Source: Balanoglossus misakiensis
Taxonomy: Eukaryota > Hemichordata
NCBI GenBank assembly: GCA_040954595.2
Contig: CM082583.2
Span: 7,564,001 to 7,628,000 of the forward strand
Direction: 5' to 3'
DNA length: 64,000 nt
The translations under genes were made by a program, and so were the position numbers. The notes beneath the pieces were generated by a model. That model searched no databases, was not told the origin of the DNA, and worked only from the letters and a program-made list of their open reading frames with translations. Shown piece by piece: positions 48,901-61,400 of this stretch (its first letter is position 1; each line of letters starts with the position of its first letter).

Positions 48901-51900
48901 GAGAGCGGATATCAAGACCGACAGAGACGGCCGCAGTCGAGGCATGGCTATTATATCGTTTGAAACCCCAATGGAGGCAGTCCAAGCCTTGTGTATCCTT
49001 TGATGTCTTGATCTGTACAGATATTCATATAGTATTTAAGTGTTCTCCCAAGCGCTCTAAGATTTGATTTGGGAAAAATGATAAAAATTATTATCAAGAC
49101 GCTGAATTACACAGTTATGCTTATCTGTTCAAGATGTTATTTTTTTTCCTTAATTTGAATGCAGCAATGTTCAATGGTCAAAATTTGTATGAAAGGCCAA
49201 TGAGACTCCGAATGGTAAGTTTTTACTCTCCACCCTTCTGTAACTTACGTTTGTAAAAGTTAAGATTGTAAATATTTGTTACTATGCCAATTCCTATCAA
49301 TTTTAATGTCGGAAGTTCAAACGATGCTCGCAAGATTATTGCCTCCTTTGGCAAAACTGTATGTGTACTTTTTAATTTTAACATATTTTATGATAATCCT
49401 GTTGTAGGACAAGCTGAAAGAAGCAGATAGAGAGTTAGAACTGGGTCCACCGTTACCAGGTAAGCAAACATGTACATTTTAAAATGCATAAACAAGTGCA
49501 GAAATTTGTGTAGGTAATTTGCATCAAACTTATGATTGAGTTCAGAGGACTCATAAGCCAAAAACTGGGAATTTCGAAAAATTTGGCTGAATTTGAAACA
49601 TGCAAATGTATGGGACTGACTCAGAGAAATGGTTAGAAATCATCAAAGTGACTCAAAGCTTTGAAAAATTATGTTTGTTAATACTGAGAATTTATTTTTC
49701 TACAGCTGGTTTGAGCGGAATTGGACCAACTTTGGGGGAGCTTGCCACTTCACCTGACAGCAGAAGTGTGGGCAGCCAGGGAATGATGGGATTGGGAGGC
49801 GGAAGTGGTGGTGGCAGTAGTTTGGGAATGGGTGGTGGAATGGGAGGTGAGTGTTCAGCCGGAATATAACTGAAACAATGAACGGAATACAGATTTGATG
49901 ATTCATGTACTTTCGGGAGTCTTGCGTGTCTAGAAGTATATAATTGATCCCGAAGCAACAACCTGAAATCAAGCAATCAAAAGTGTATGCACCCTGGATG
50001 TTTTGTGTGTGAATTGCAGTTACAGTTTCTCTTCTTGATGCCAGTTGAAATAGCTTAACTTGCGTTTTTTTTTTCTCTTTGCAGGTGGGATGGGAGGAAT
50101 GGGGAGCAGTATGGGAGGCATGGGATCGGGAATGGGCGGAGGAATGGGATCTGGGATGGGAGGCGGAATGGGTTCCGGGATGGGAGGAGGCGGTATGGGA
50201 TCGGGGATGGGAGGCGGTATGGGATCTGGGATGTCGTCTGGAATGGGAAGCAGTGGACTTGGTGGGCTTGGAGGCAAGTACAACATTATCTGAAAAGTGT
50301 TCATTTATTGGCTTGTCTTGTTTTCTCCACTGTCCTCTTTGTGTATGTCTTCTTGCTCGTCTTGTTCCGAATGTTTTTATTACTCCCGAAGTGTGGAGTG
50401 ATGCATGAATTAATGTTGAAATGTCTCTTGCCCACCCCAGCTTATATTAAATGTGATATTGTTGTACTGTAAGTCTTTATGAGTACTATGCAGTTCCTTG
50501 AAACAATTTGTCATGCTTGGGTCCAGATTGAAGGGAACGGGAGCCATAACCTCTAACCTTTGTGTACTCCATAGTATGGCCAATACTCCTGAAGTAAAAT
50601 TTGCCTGTTTTATCCATTGCAGGTATGGGCGGTATGAGTGACCTGGGTGGATCATACGGAGGAGGAGGAGGCAGTGGGGGCATGGGCTTTGGCGAGATGT
50701 CCGGGTCGGGGATGGGCGGTCTGGGCAGCTATGGTGGGGGAGGAGGGGGAGGGGGCGGTGGTAGCTTCGGCTCGAGTATGGGCGGGGGCGGCGGAGGCTA
50801 TGGCTCGAGTGGTGGGATGTCCGGAGGCATGAGTGGACTCGGCTCCGGCTATGGCGGCGGCTCCAGCGGATACAGCTCCATGGAAACCGGCAGGGATCGC
50901 GGAAGTTCCTTGGGAGGAGGAGGAGGAAGGCAAGGAGGATGCCAGATCTACGTCAGAAACGTAAGAGTTGCCAGTCATTTTCAGTCTGTCTTTCTCTGAG
51001 AGAAGGTTTGATGGTTCAGTTGGGATTTATAGGGTGTAGTTTATGCCTTCTGTATAAATCTGAAGAATTAGCTGCAGGTCTTGTTGCCATCCTGTTGAAT
51101 GCATTGCAAATGTCCATTATGTACCAGTATGACATGCTATTCTTTACCAGTTTCCCCTTGTGGTTTGATGGACCTCTGGTTGATTTTTGTTCCCACAGCT
51201 TCCGTACGCTTACACATGGCAGATGCTGAAAGACAAATTCCGAGAGTTTGGTGAGTGTTGCTTTTATATAATAGGTTTTCATCATCATTTCCAGTTCATG
51301 CTGCTGGGATAACAGTGCAGATCACTGCAACCACTTTGCTAAATTTTCTATTGAAGTTTAGTCTTGTCAACAGCAGGAATGCTTAGCGGCTTGTTCTCTC
51401 TTGCTCCCCCCTCCAGGTCGTGTGATGTACGCTGAAATCAAGATGGATGGCGGAAAGTCTAAGGGATGTGGTACTGTGAGGTTTGAATCTCCAGACGGTG
51501 CAATGAGAGCTATCAGTATCCTTTGATAATAGGAGTCATTCATTTGGTTGTGGGGCGTGTTCCCTTGGGTGGGGTTTGTTCCGGAATCTGTGTTGTATGT
51601 CATCAGTATTTGTGTAGTATGTCATCAATACCTGAATGGGTGACATGTATTATTTAGGTGTGTGTGTGAGTGTGTGGTATGTCATTGATATCTTTTAGTG
51701 TATCATTTGATATGTCACTGATGTACAAAATATTATTTTACTGTTATCTGATGTAAGCAGTAGACTTTCTAAAAATTGCATCAACCTTGTTTGGTACAGA
51801 ACTTATTTCTTCCAGTGTGGAAATATCAAGACTGAACATTTACTCTGGGATTATTTCCTTAACCTTCTTTCTCTCAGATATGATGAATGGGGCTAGGGTT

Positions 51901-51939
51901 GATGGTCGTGAAATAGATGTCCGCCTTGACAAAAACTAG
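45937..51939 (+). CDS. HNRNPM: Heterogeneous nuclear ribonucleoprotein M / MYEF2-like protein
   Basis: Nuclear RNA-binding protein of the hnRNP M family, acting in pre-mRNA splicing. Fifteen coding exons: 45937-46025, 46857-47125, 47397-47449, 47816-47823, 48035-48128, 48342-48710, 48839-48992, 49165-49214, 49408-49459, 49706-49846, 50085-50273, 50623-50960, 51199-51250, 51417-51515 and 51878-51939. The sum is 2019 nt, 672 aa. Order: acidic N-terminus, an Arg/Ser/Asp-rich stretch (ERSRSPVQRARSRSRSKEK), RRM1 (NRVFISNVPYEMKWQEIK, RNP1 KSKGCGVVDF), a Pro then Gly/Met-rich spacer, RRM2 (TIFLANLDYKVTWQKLK, RNP1 RSRGMAIISF), a long Met-Gly linker, and RRM3 (CQIYVRNLPYAYTWQMLKDK, RNP1 KSKGCGTVRF) ending VRLDKN. 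The Met/Gly repeats recall the M-rich repeats of vertebrate hnRNP M. HNRNPM and MYEF2 are vertebrate paralogues, so this is likely their single orthologue. Confidence 0.94.
47816..47823 (+). other. 8-nt microexon of the hnRNP M gene
   Basis: TCTAG|GGTTGTGG|GTAAGTT. The eight bases supply Gly-Cys and the first two bases of a Gly codon. Joined between AAATCAAAG and TGTTGTCGATTTC they restore KSKGCGVVDF, the RNP1 motif of RRM1. Skipping it would shift the frame and destroy the motif. Confidence 0.9.
48993..49164 (+). other. U12-type GT-AG intron in RRM2 of the hnRNP M gene
   Basis: Donor GCCTTGT|GTATCCTTTG and branch TTCCTTAAT at 49146-49154, about 11 nt before the terminal AG. The split Ser codon (T|CA) joins EAVQALS to MFNGQ, as in the family. 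Confidence 0.9.
50274..50622 (+). other. GC-AG intron in the hnRNP M gene
   Basis: The only donor that preserves the frame is GGAG|GCAAGT, which matches the strong consensus of GC-AG introns. The acceptor is CCATTGCAG. The split Gly codon G|GT continues the Met-Gly repeat (GLGGLG to GMGGMSDLGG). Using the nearby GTACAA would break the frame. Confidence 0.85.
51516..51877 (+). other. U12-type GT-AG intron in RRM3 of the hnRNP M gene
   Basis: Donor GCTATCA|GTATCCTTTG and a perfect branch TTCCTTAAC at 51855-51863, about 15 nt before AG. The split Asn codon (A|AT) joins GAMRAIN to MMNG. It is the same phase and structural place as the intron in RRM2. Confidence 0.92.
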
Positions 51940-54900
51940 AGTACCGTATGTAGATATTCCCCCCCAAAAAAGAGGCGCTATTAACTGGGGTTTTACTTTG
52001 TTTTGTGGAAGAGACTCGGAGGAAGGGGCAAAGTCTGGTATTTTAACGGAAGGAAAAAAAAACTGTGAAGAACTTGTTTCCGATCTGACGTTTGGTGGTG
52101 GTATTTTTGTACGGTACTGCCGTCTATGTTGGCTGGAACATTCCGAGTCGTTGGCTGATCCACCATGCAATCGGGTTCGCTAGTGTGTTGCACTCTGGTG
52201 TTTATAACTCTACAGATTTTCAAGGAATAGGACACTCGGAACCGATGAGAATATTTTTTGTCTCTTAGTGTGTTAAGCCAGTTATTGTTAAGAAAGTTTG
52301 CTTCATGTTGGTTCAAGCTCTCTATGTTTCGGAGAAATTATGTACAAAAAAAGCTAATTGTTGCAATTGTGATGGGAAGTCCTCTGTAAAAGTATTCTGG
52401 GTTATGTTTTCTTGGCAGGAATGCAAAGGAAAGAGTTGCTGACTTATGTAAAGGCCAGACTTACTTGATGTGTTTACGCAGTCTTTTTAATTTTTCAAAG
52501 TTGTAGGATTCAGACTTCCCTGATATTGGCAAGATGGTTTAGAATGCTTTTTTTACCTTTGACGTATTTCCTTTGTATCTTTATATATGGTCTAAAGTAA
52601 GACTGAATCATTGCCCTGACATTTTTGATGTTGAATGGCCAAAGCAGAAGTGAATGTAGTTACGTCGATCAAAGATTATGTCTGTAGTTACGTCGATCAC
52701 AGATTATGTGTAGTACTTTGTATATGCTTCGTTGTTTGTATTCAATTTGCAAGAGAGGTGTTTTTTATTCCAAACTGCATGTTTGTACAAAAGTTCTGCA
52801 TTTAGGCATATTGTACTGTAATAGTTACTCAGTGTTTTGGGCCCAGTGTATTGCTGGAACTTGGCAGTTGAGTGATGTTTTTCTCTCAATCTGAGTTATC
52901 AACACGGTGAGTTTATTCCTCGCTTGTCGTGGATTTGTGACATTTTTAGCTATCCTTGTAGATGAATAAAGATTCCTTGGCATATTTGTCGTAAAGAAGA
53001 GCTCAGATATCCTTTTGTTTGACTGGGTTTTGCGTACGTGGATGTCTTTGTCTCGCATTTCAGCTGATCTGGTGAAATAGTGCTAGGGTGTGTAACCATC
53101 CTTACAGAAAATTTGCCTGTTTGGTTGTCGTCTAGTGAAAATGCACCGCATTTGACCTCGTGTCAAGTTGGTTCAACGTCTTCCAAATTCATCCTTCAGA
53201 CTTGAAATGCGCTGTATATTCTGTTTGCAGATCTGGTCTTAGTGAAGTATTTTTTTTGGCAAAGATAAATAATGATTCAGACGCAAAATGGTTAACAGAA
53301 AAACTGCTGTGCCTAGCATCTTGTCACCATTGTTCTCTTGTCGGATGGAATAGAATTTGTGTGGTTGCGAGCTTGATTTATCTTGTGTGCTTTTATGGGT
53401 GTTTGTTGATGGTTGTGTATTCAAGCTGGTTGTCCAACTACTACTTCCAGTGCTGTGTGTTTACTCTCGTACCTTCCTGCATCTGGCAGTAACACCATGT
53501 CTGGGGAATGGTTCCAGAGAATGGCAGCATGTATATGCTTGTAATCTTTTTTTGATTTCATGCGTTCACTAAGAAGACCTGTGTCATTGGAGCTTGGACG
53601 TGTCCAACATCAGATGGATTCGGTCAAGATTGTGGAGTTTTGTGTCCATGTGACGTGACAAGACTTGTATGGCATGATCATATCAGAGTGTATTCCCCCA
53701 TGAACCTCCGAAGTGATGTGATGAACGTGGTTGTGTGACTTCAGAATCCTTGACGTGGTCAGCTGTTTCCCCCTCACACAGTCGGCAACCTATCAACTGG
53801 GATGTTTCTATCAGTCACCTCAGAACTATTGTCTTATTTTTTGATCGTTAAGGATATAATTTTATTTTAATAGAGATATATGTTAATAAAACTGGATTGT
53901 CTGTGCTAGGTAATTGTAACGGGTAGGGTATTGTTATCACTTGTAAACTTTTCTAGTGATCCGACCACTGATTGCGGCATCCATGTTTGAAGTGGCATTG
54001 GTGTGCTTGTAAGCTAGCTCAGAGAATTTCTCTCAGAAATACGAGCAAGGTGGGCATGTCACTCGTATTTCAACAAATGTATGTGCTGTAAAGATTAAGA
54101 ATTTTGTAAAGAAATTGGCGTGTACTGAGTTGCATGGTTTGAAAGCTTACCTGGAAAGAACATGTCTTTGTCATAGTGTTGGGGATAGTCACTATTCTGG
54201 GGTAATCTAATTGCGTGGTACAGTTGATAAGGAGGAACAACTGGCTAATAGTATGTCTTTGAATTCTGAGCAATGCCTCCGAAAAATTCTATTTGCTGGT
54301 AAGATTTCCATAATTTTTATGCCTGTGGGTGCCATTTTGGAGTTCATCTGCATTGATTGTGACAGTTGTACTGTTTGCATGGTTGCTTAGTTGTATGTTG
54401 GAAAGTGTTCCATCAACCATCACAGAATAAAGCATCACCGAGCAACTTTGAATTCAGGTAAGTATGTGCTCTTCTTTTCCAGCCAAGCCTGCTACCATCC
54501 CCGGCAGTGTAAGTAATTAGACGTCATTTGACCAGTTTGGACTGGAGGTGGGAGCTGGAGCTACCAAATTCTGTGTCAAGTTGACATACTGTGTGGACAT
54601 TTTCTCAAGTTTTTCACCAAGAAGATTTTCAAGTACTAAATGGGGAAAAATGAGGGTGCATGTTGAGTTGTTTTCAAAGTACTATAGTTGGTAAATAGAA
54701 TTTTGAGTGGTTGACACCAGTTTTGTAATTTATTAACCCAGTACTGTCAATATTCGGCATTTACAAAATGGAAAACAAGTGCACACTTGGTTTATTATTG
54801 TCTTCCTTTTCCCCTGTTTGTATAGCTTTTAAAAAAAATTAACAATGGTACATCATTTATGAGCATTGTTAGATTTGTTAAGTCTGCATGGACCAATGTG

Positions 54901-54960
54901 AAATTTTATAAGTTTTAGGAAAATCTTTAAAGTGACTTAAAATCATTCAATAAAACAGTT
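51940..54960 (+). other. Probable 3' UTR of the hnRNP M gene
   Basis: About 3 kb without a convincing coding exon on either strand. AATAAA signals occur near 52965, 53885, 54425 and 54947 on the plus strand, suggesting alternative polyadenylation. Short ORFs at 53160-53570 and elsewhere have no domain-like composition. Confidence 0.55.
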
Positions 54961-55436
54961 TTGAAGCCTATATCAGTTGTAGCCTTATGGTTATTTCTCT
55001 ATGGGGGGTTGAAACATTCTTTTTTCCCGCGTGCTTGTGAACATATTTACTGACCATTGGACCAGTTGCCAGTGAACTGAAACAAATAGAAAACGGCCCG
55101 TGCATCTGTTGAATCAACAGTATGATAAATTATTTATTGGTACTTGATGCCTGGTATTCCTAATTCATTGCTTATAGCTAGCTAGAAGTCGTGTGATAGA
55201 AGTCTGTCTTTTGGTCAATCTCGGCGGTATTGGCCGAGAAGTACAACGATGACTTGTATGTAGGATATGACCACGTCCTTGGAAGTTAGAAGAACATTGT
55301 TTTCAGCGTCTCCTGTCTAGTCTCTTGTGGGAGTTGCCAGAGCAACGTCATCGGTGTGAAAAATCGCGTGGGAACTGCAGTTGTCTTTTACCCGAGTCGT
55401 CTAAACCGCGATCTTGGAAAAATCTCGCACGATTTC
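54961..55436. other. Convergent interval after hnRNP M and GT8 genes
   Basis: Holds the 3' UTR of the GT8 gene on the minus strand. No other gene is seen, and no canonical minus-strand AATAAA is obvious. Confidence 0.4.
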
Positions 55437-58400
55437 TCATTCCTTATCACAGAATCTCCCGGAGAAAGGCTTCTGACATTCGCATATCCAAATTTCCTCG
55501 TGCGTTTCTCTGTACCTGGGCGACGTGTGGACACAGCGCCCGCGGCCTGAGCATTGGTCTGGTTGATATGGCAACCAGTATTCCGTATTGATGCCGGTGG
55601 GAAGAAACGGTTTGCCTGTAAGAAGACAAAATACGTGGCACTTCATATGCTTGTGGAGTGTTTGCTGTTCAAAACAATGTTGAAACGAATTATTGGAGAG
55701 AGATAGTTACCTTTCATAAAAAATACATTGATTTAACCAGACTTTGGGTCACAGAATAGATTACAAAGATAGATATGTTCGTATGCCAGGTTTTCTTTCT
55801 CAAACAATCCGTTTTGGTCAAACACACAGGCCGGTCTCGATAACTTGAACCAGTAGGCCTACATAATCTCTACTAGGATTTTATTCTGGTTCTGTATCTG
55901 TTGACCCTGCAAAACTACCAGTTTTTGCTTGTTTGTTTACAATACTGACCCTCCCCTGTCCAGTGTATGATCCCGGCCTTTCCGATGCGTTTTCGTCTGG
56001 ATTCGTTCATCTCGACTGCCGGTGCGCCGAGGTACTCCACGTTCCATCGTCTCTCAAGAACTTGCCACCTGCCCTGGTACAGGATCTGAAGAATGGCCTG
56101 GGCGTCCCATAACCATAACTTAGCATCGGCGGGCCTTTCTGCATTCTGAAACGACAGAATTTAAATCCCTATCGGCTCTATGCTTTCCATATTGTTTTCT
56201 GGTAACGCATTTGTATTAAAATATACCCACCAACTTCAGCCAAAATTCCACATCTTGGACGAGGTTGTGGCGACGGTAGTAATCGAGGTCCATGACAAAT
56301 ACGCCGCAGTTGAAAATGTTCACGGTCTTGTTGAACGGTCTGTTGTACCTGTCGTTGTAATAGTTGGATAGAAATTAATGAAATACCAAGCCACGCATTT
56401 CGTCCGTATAGTTTATTAAAATATAAACATAAATCTCAACTGAAGCTTTGGTGCTCCAATTTACTGTGTGTGCATGTTGGTAGAGGCTCATTCGCTCACC
56501 TTTGATGATTTAGTTTCTGTCTGTATAAGACGTATGCAGTCACTTGAAAATGTGCTTGAACTTTTTTCTCATCAAACAAGTGACAAACTGTTGCCGCGAT
56601 CTGTCCGTGGACCAGTAAAGATTTTTTTTCGGACACGGATAACGCTGCTTACCTCTGTTCGTAGAGTTCAGCGACGGCGTCAACGTCGAATTCCTCGTGT
56701 ATGTAAGACCGATGGTTGTCGACGGCGAGAAAGGGTGCCGTCAGATTGGCCGCCTCAGACCAAAGATCTTCAATAGGGGATTGCACTACTAGATCCATGT
56801 CTAGGTAGATAGCTTTGGAAACATGTGGAAATAGCCTACAGCAAAATAAAGGAGTGGAAACGCATTTTTTCTACAACTACGCATACCTTTAATATCCGCA
56901 GCATTACAAATATCTATAATATTGTTACTATTTCCCCTCCTGTGATAGACTTATAGTTCTAATTTATAGCATCCAGCTATAACAAAATTTACGAATTGGC
57001 TAGCTGCCTGTGTATAACGCTCTAAACTTATAATGCAAATGCAGTCCGTAACCTTTTGTCCTATCCGAAATGTGTGAGAGAAAACGCCGCATAAAGACAA
57101 TGCACCAATATCAGCGACAGGACAACTGGACAATAGAGGTTGAAAACGCGCTAGATTTAAATTAAGTAGAGCACCGATGCCAACATATTTACTTGCTTCT
57201 CTCCGCAAGGGTCAAAAAGCTCTACGAAATGACCAATTCATCAACCTACCTGTAAAAGTATGCCCGAGCGTAGTTACACGGACTTTTGAGGCGTTGGAGG
57301 AAATAGGATTTCTCCCATAAATCTTTCATGTCTGGGCCCAGTATAGTACCATCGAATTCGACAATTTCAATCTGAAATTTATAAAAGTAAGCAGGGCGAT
57401 AGCAAGAAGCAGTGAAGGCGTATTTATATGTGTAATAGAAACCCACGGGAAATTAAGAGATCAAAAGAGGACATCCAGAAGAACCCGTACTCGACTTACA
57501 AGAAGTGAATTTAGAGGGTCCAGAACTTATCGCATACGTGGACTCCACAGTTGACTGCCTGATCATAGCCCATACAACAAAGAAAGGAGATAGGAGGCTA
57601 GGGGTAGCTGGAGTTTATTCTGGATATTTTTTAATTGCTAATCCACTGACACGCCATGGAAATTGTGTACGCACCCGCTATGCGGATTGCCAAAAAGTTC
57701 GTCAGCACTGGGTTTTGAATGAGTGCGCGTCTACCAGCTCGTAACTGAAGCCCTAATGGGGGTTGTCTTACGTAACTTTGACATGTAACATGGAGCCACA
57801 ACGTGGCATACGGTATTCTCTTTCGGAGGATGTGGTGGCCCTGAAAAGGGCCGTTTTGTTTGGGTTTTGAAACTAAGAATTACTTCTTAGCCTTCTTGGC
57901 AGCTGGCTTCTTTGGTTTTGAAGCCTTCTTGGGAGTTTTCTTAGTGGTAGCCTTCTTCACGGGCTTCTTCGGTTTCTTGTCTTTCTTCGGCGTCTTTGCT
58001 TTGGTCGTTTTCTTTGCTGCTGCCGCCTTCTTTGGAGTCTTCTTGGGTTTGTCTGCCTTCTTTGGTGTCTTTGCCTTGGGTTTCTTGGCTGGCTTCTTCT
58101 TAGGGGTCGCCTTGGGCTTCTTGGCGGGTTTCTTCTTGGGTTTCTCCGGCAACTTACCGACTCGCAGACGACCGGTAACGCCGGAGGCTGTGGAGCCCTT
58201 GGGGCGAACGAGCAGACCAGATTCGAGACCAGATTTCAGAGCCCGGCGGAGACTTGAGGTGAGATGAGACGCGCTGACGGTAGTGTAGTGAGACAGAATA
58301 TAGCCCTTGATTGCCTGAACCGAGCTACCTTTGGTATCTTTCAGGGTCTTGATAGCTTCGACCACCATGTCGATGGTCTTCGGGTGGGTAGGGGCGGCCT

Positions 58401-61400
58401 TGGCCTTGGTCTTCTTGACGGGAGCAGATTCAGCCATGGTGAGTTTATCGGTGACGACGGGAGTCCTTGATCAACAGACTAAGCAGAGCGATATGCCTGT
58501 AAACACTCAGAGAAGCCACCTTTATCTACAGTTCGCGAACGTCGGAGAAAACAATGCATTGAAATAAGGTGCTCTGTGCTCATTGTCCGCCATTTTGCCA
58601 ACTCAATTTGTGTTTCTCTCGGACTGTTTCAGGAGCATTTTCGCTAAAGGCAGAATTATAAACAATGTAACATTGGTAAAATAATTTAGAATATATCCTC
58701 CACTACACTTTGGTGAAGTTTAATCATACATTTCGACATTGTAAACAACTTTTTCGTTGAATTACAAATACCATACCATGTCAACATTTCCCTCTCTGAA
58801 GACAAGTTTGTGTTTTCTGGCCGTGAAATATTGCATTTTTTCCCAAATTTAACTAGTTCTATGTATGTTTTCACAATGAAGCTTGTTAGCAAATATATCA
58901 ATTAGAGAATTATGTCGAAGATGGTTGTTCTTCTTTGCTTCTCTGTCGAGAATTTGGCCCAAACGCAGACGTAAGCTGAAACTGGCCGGTCTGCGACACC
59001 AACGGTAGCCATTGCTAAATTTATGCGGATAGACGTCGACTCCGGGAACAGATAAAGTAAAATTTGCAGTAGGCCTAGGTGCAATATTCACCTTTTCCCC
59101 AAAAACTATTTTATACTTTAAAATAATGAAATCTCCTTACCATGCCTTCGGGAATTTCCAGTCCATGACATTGTAGGTACTCCAGCAAACTCTCTTTCGT
59201 TTCCCCACACACGATAAAATGAATTCGAATTCTTTGGGGACTTCTTGTATTTGATAATATGGAATTAATCACAGTAGGCCCACCTTTAATCAAGATAACA
59301 ATAATATGCCAAGTATAAGCATTGGGTCATTATGGGACGCCTTGGTCCATGAATCTGGGGGTAGGGGTAGTCGGGAAGAGGGATTCTACCGTAGGGGACT
59401 GTAAGGTAAGAGCCACCGCAGTGGAATGACATTAGGAGGGGAGATAGAATGCACCATCTCCGTGCACACAATTTCCAAAAATGAATGCCAATATCACATG
59501 TCTGATTAACGGACTGGCTTTGACAATGATCCGTCCGCCTGTTGCGGTCGTGTGTCGTAACCTTGACAACACATCGATTACAGCTCTTTTTCACTTGCCA
59601 GTTCAAGTGTCAGTGGGCTTGGCGATCACTTGGTTCATTTGGGGGCATGCGCGTTAATGGGTAAAATGATTGGATATTTTATTAGGCGAGGCCGTCAGTA
59701 CATATTTTATATGCTTTATATATCCATGTCAGCCAGCTGTTACGAAGGATCGCCATAAATCCAGGCGGGTTGTGACCAGAGTGCCTCGTGTTATGATACT
59801 GGGAATTAAAAAGAACTGCACGAACTCGCCCTGTCTAACACTGTACTAGTCACAGGTATTGTGTCTGCTTTTTCTTGGTTCTGCCACAATACAAACTCAT
59901 GGTCTGATGACCTGCCAACATTTTATGTAACTCAGGTCAATCGCAGATCTGATCATCCGTTGATGTAGACTGTATTTAGAAGAGCCAAGAAAAGGCAGAC
60001 CTTGTAGGCCACACATCACGGTCTTGCTCACACATTCTCATAGTTTGCCCTGACTCTTCGCCGGAAGAGCATAACCGCCATGCTGCCTTTACACCATGCA
60101 ACTAACGAACATACATCATGATTTTGATCCGAGAAATTCCACGCTCCATCGACAGAGCCGCACTAGCTGCACCAAAATAATCCCCTGATTAATGGTCTTG
60201 TACTCGCCAGCAGAAATATTTAAATTTTGATGGTAATCATAACGTACAAACACTGACGAGGAGAAATATAAATAACGATTTAGAGAGTATCGTTGTATAG
60301 TGTAGGCACACGAACAGTGCGTACGCTTCAAAATGGGTCTAGAGTTATGAGAGGATTAGGCCTACTTCCGTTCTCAGTGATCTTGTAATTCAGTGAACAA
60401 ATTTGAAGACAAGATCAGGCTGAAGGTGGCATGTCGAACCTCACGCAGAATACACGCTGCAATGTCAATGCAGAGAGCTACAGGTGGTTGTTACTCTGTT
60501 TGCCTGCGTTCATGCGAAATAAATCTGTGTCGCACCAACGTCTCTGATTTCGATCATCTTGGAGATATAAGAATGAGCAGTTGGCGGACTTTAATATGCA
60601 ATGTTCAGAGATCTGATCGGGGGAAGGCCAATGTTTTTTTCAGGATATCGATGGTGGCAACGTTGTCTGCAAATCACGTATCAATGTCTGACAAATACAG
60701 GGAATCGACACGTGTTCGACAAATAAAATTGACATTTTATTGGGGCCAACGCCCGAGGTTAATAATAATACCGTCATACGTCACTGGCAGATGGTATGTC
60801 ATCCATGACACGTAAGTTATATTGCAGTTTCAAACCAGATTGGCTCACCGATAACAGTTTCTCTTTAATGGCTAGCAAAATAGAACTAAGGAAGAATCAA
60901 TAATCAATTAGACTTCAGTTGACGATAAGGAAAATTATGAAAGATGTTACCGTTGAAACTTTAGGAAAAGATCGGTCTTGTATTAGGAAAATAAATGTAT
61001 GTCGGATCCCTCGCAGACTGAACAAAACAAGTGTAACGAATTCAGACTTAATTTGAGAATCAAAAGTGCCTTTTTTTCTTATATGGTAGCTTTTTGAACT
61101 CTTGTGGGTCGTGTTAGACGGCATTACATAAATTTGCAATTGCTTGGTTACGGAGGTTCACATGGGAATCCATGTTATAAGAGCAACACAGCTATACATT
61201 ATGTGCATGGTCCTCAGACCACTTAGTTTAATAATGATTGAAGTCTTACATATACCAACCTGGAAAGTGCCTTATATCGGCCGCTAATATGATGTGAATA
61301 TATCCATCAGATACGCGTGGTAGGCCTAAGTCTGTTTTATCTGCGACTGGGCCATATTCTCGCTCCGCTGCAATATCTGTGGCCTCCGGGGTCATGTCTC

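Noticed and set aside
57860-58267. Phe/Leu-rich plus-strand ORF
   Set aside because: Antisense shadow of the Lys-rich tail of histone H1.
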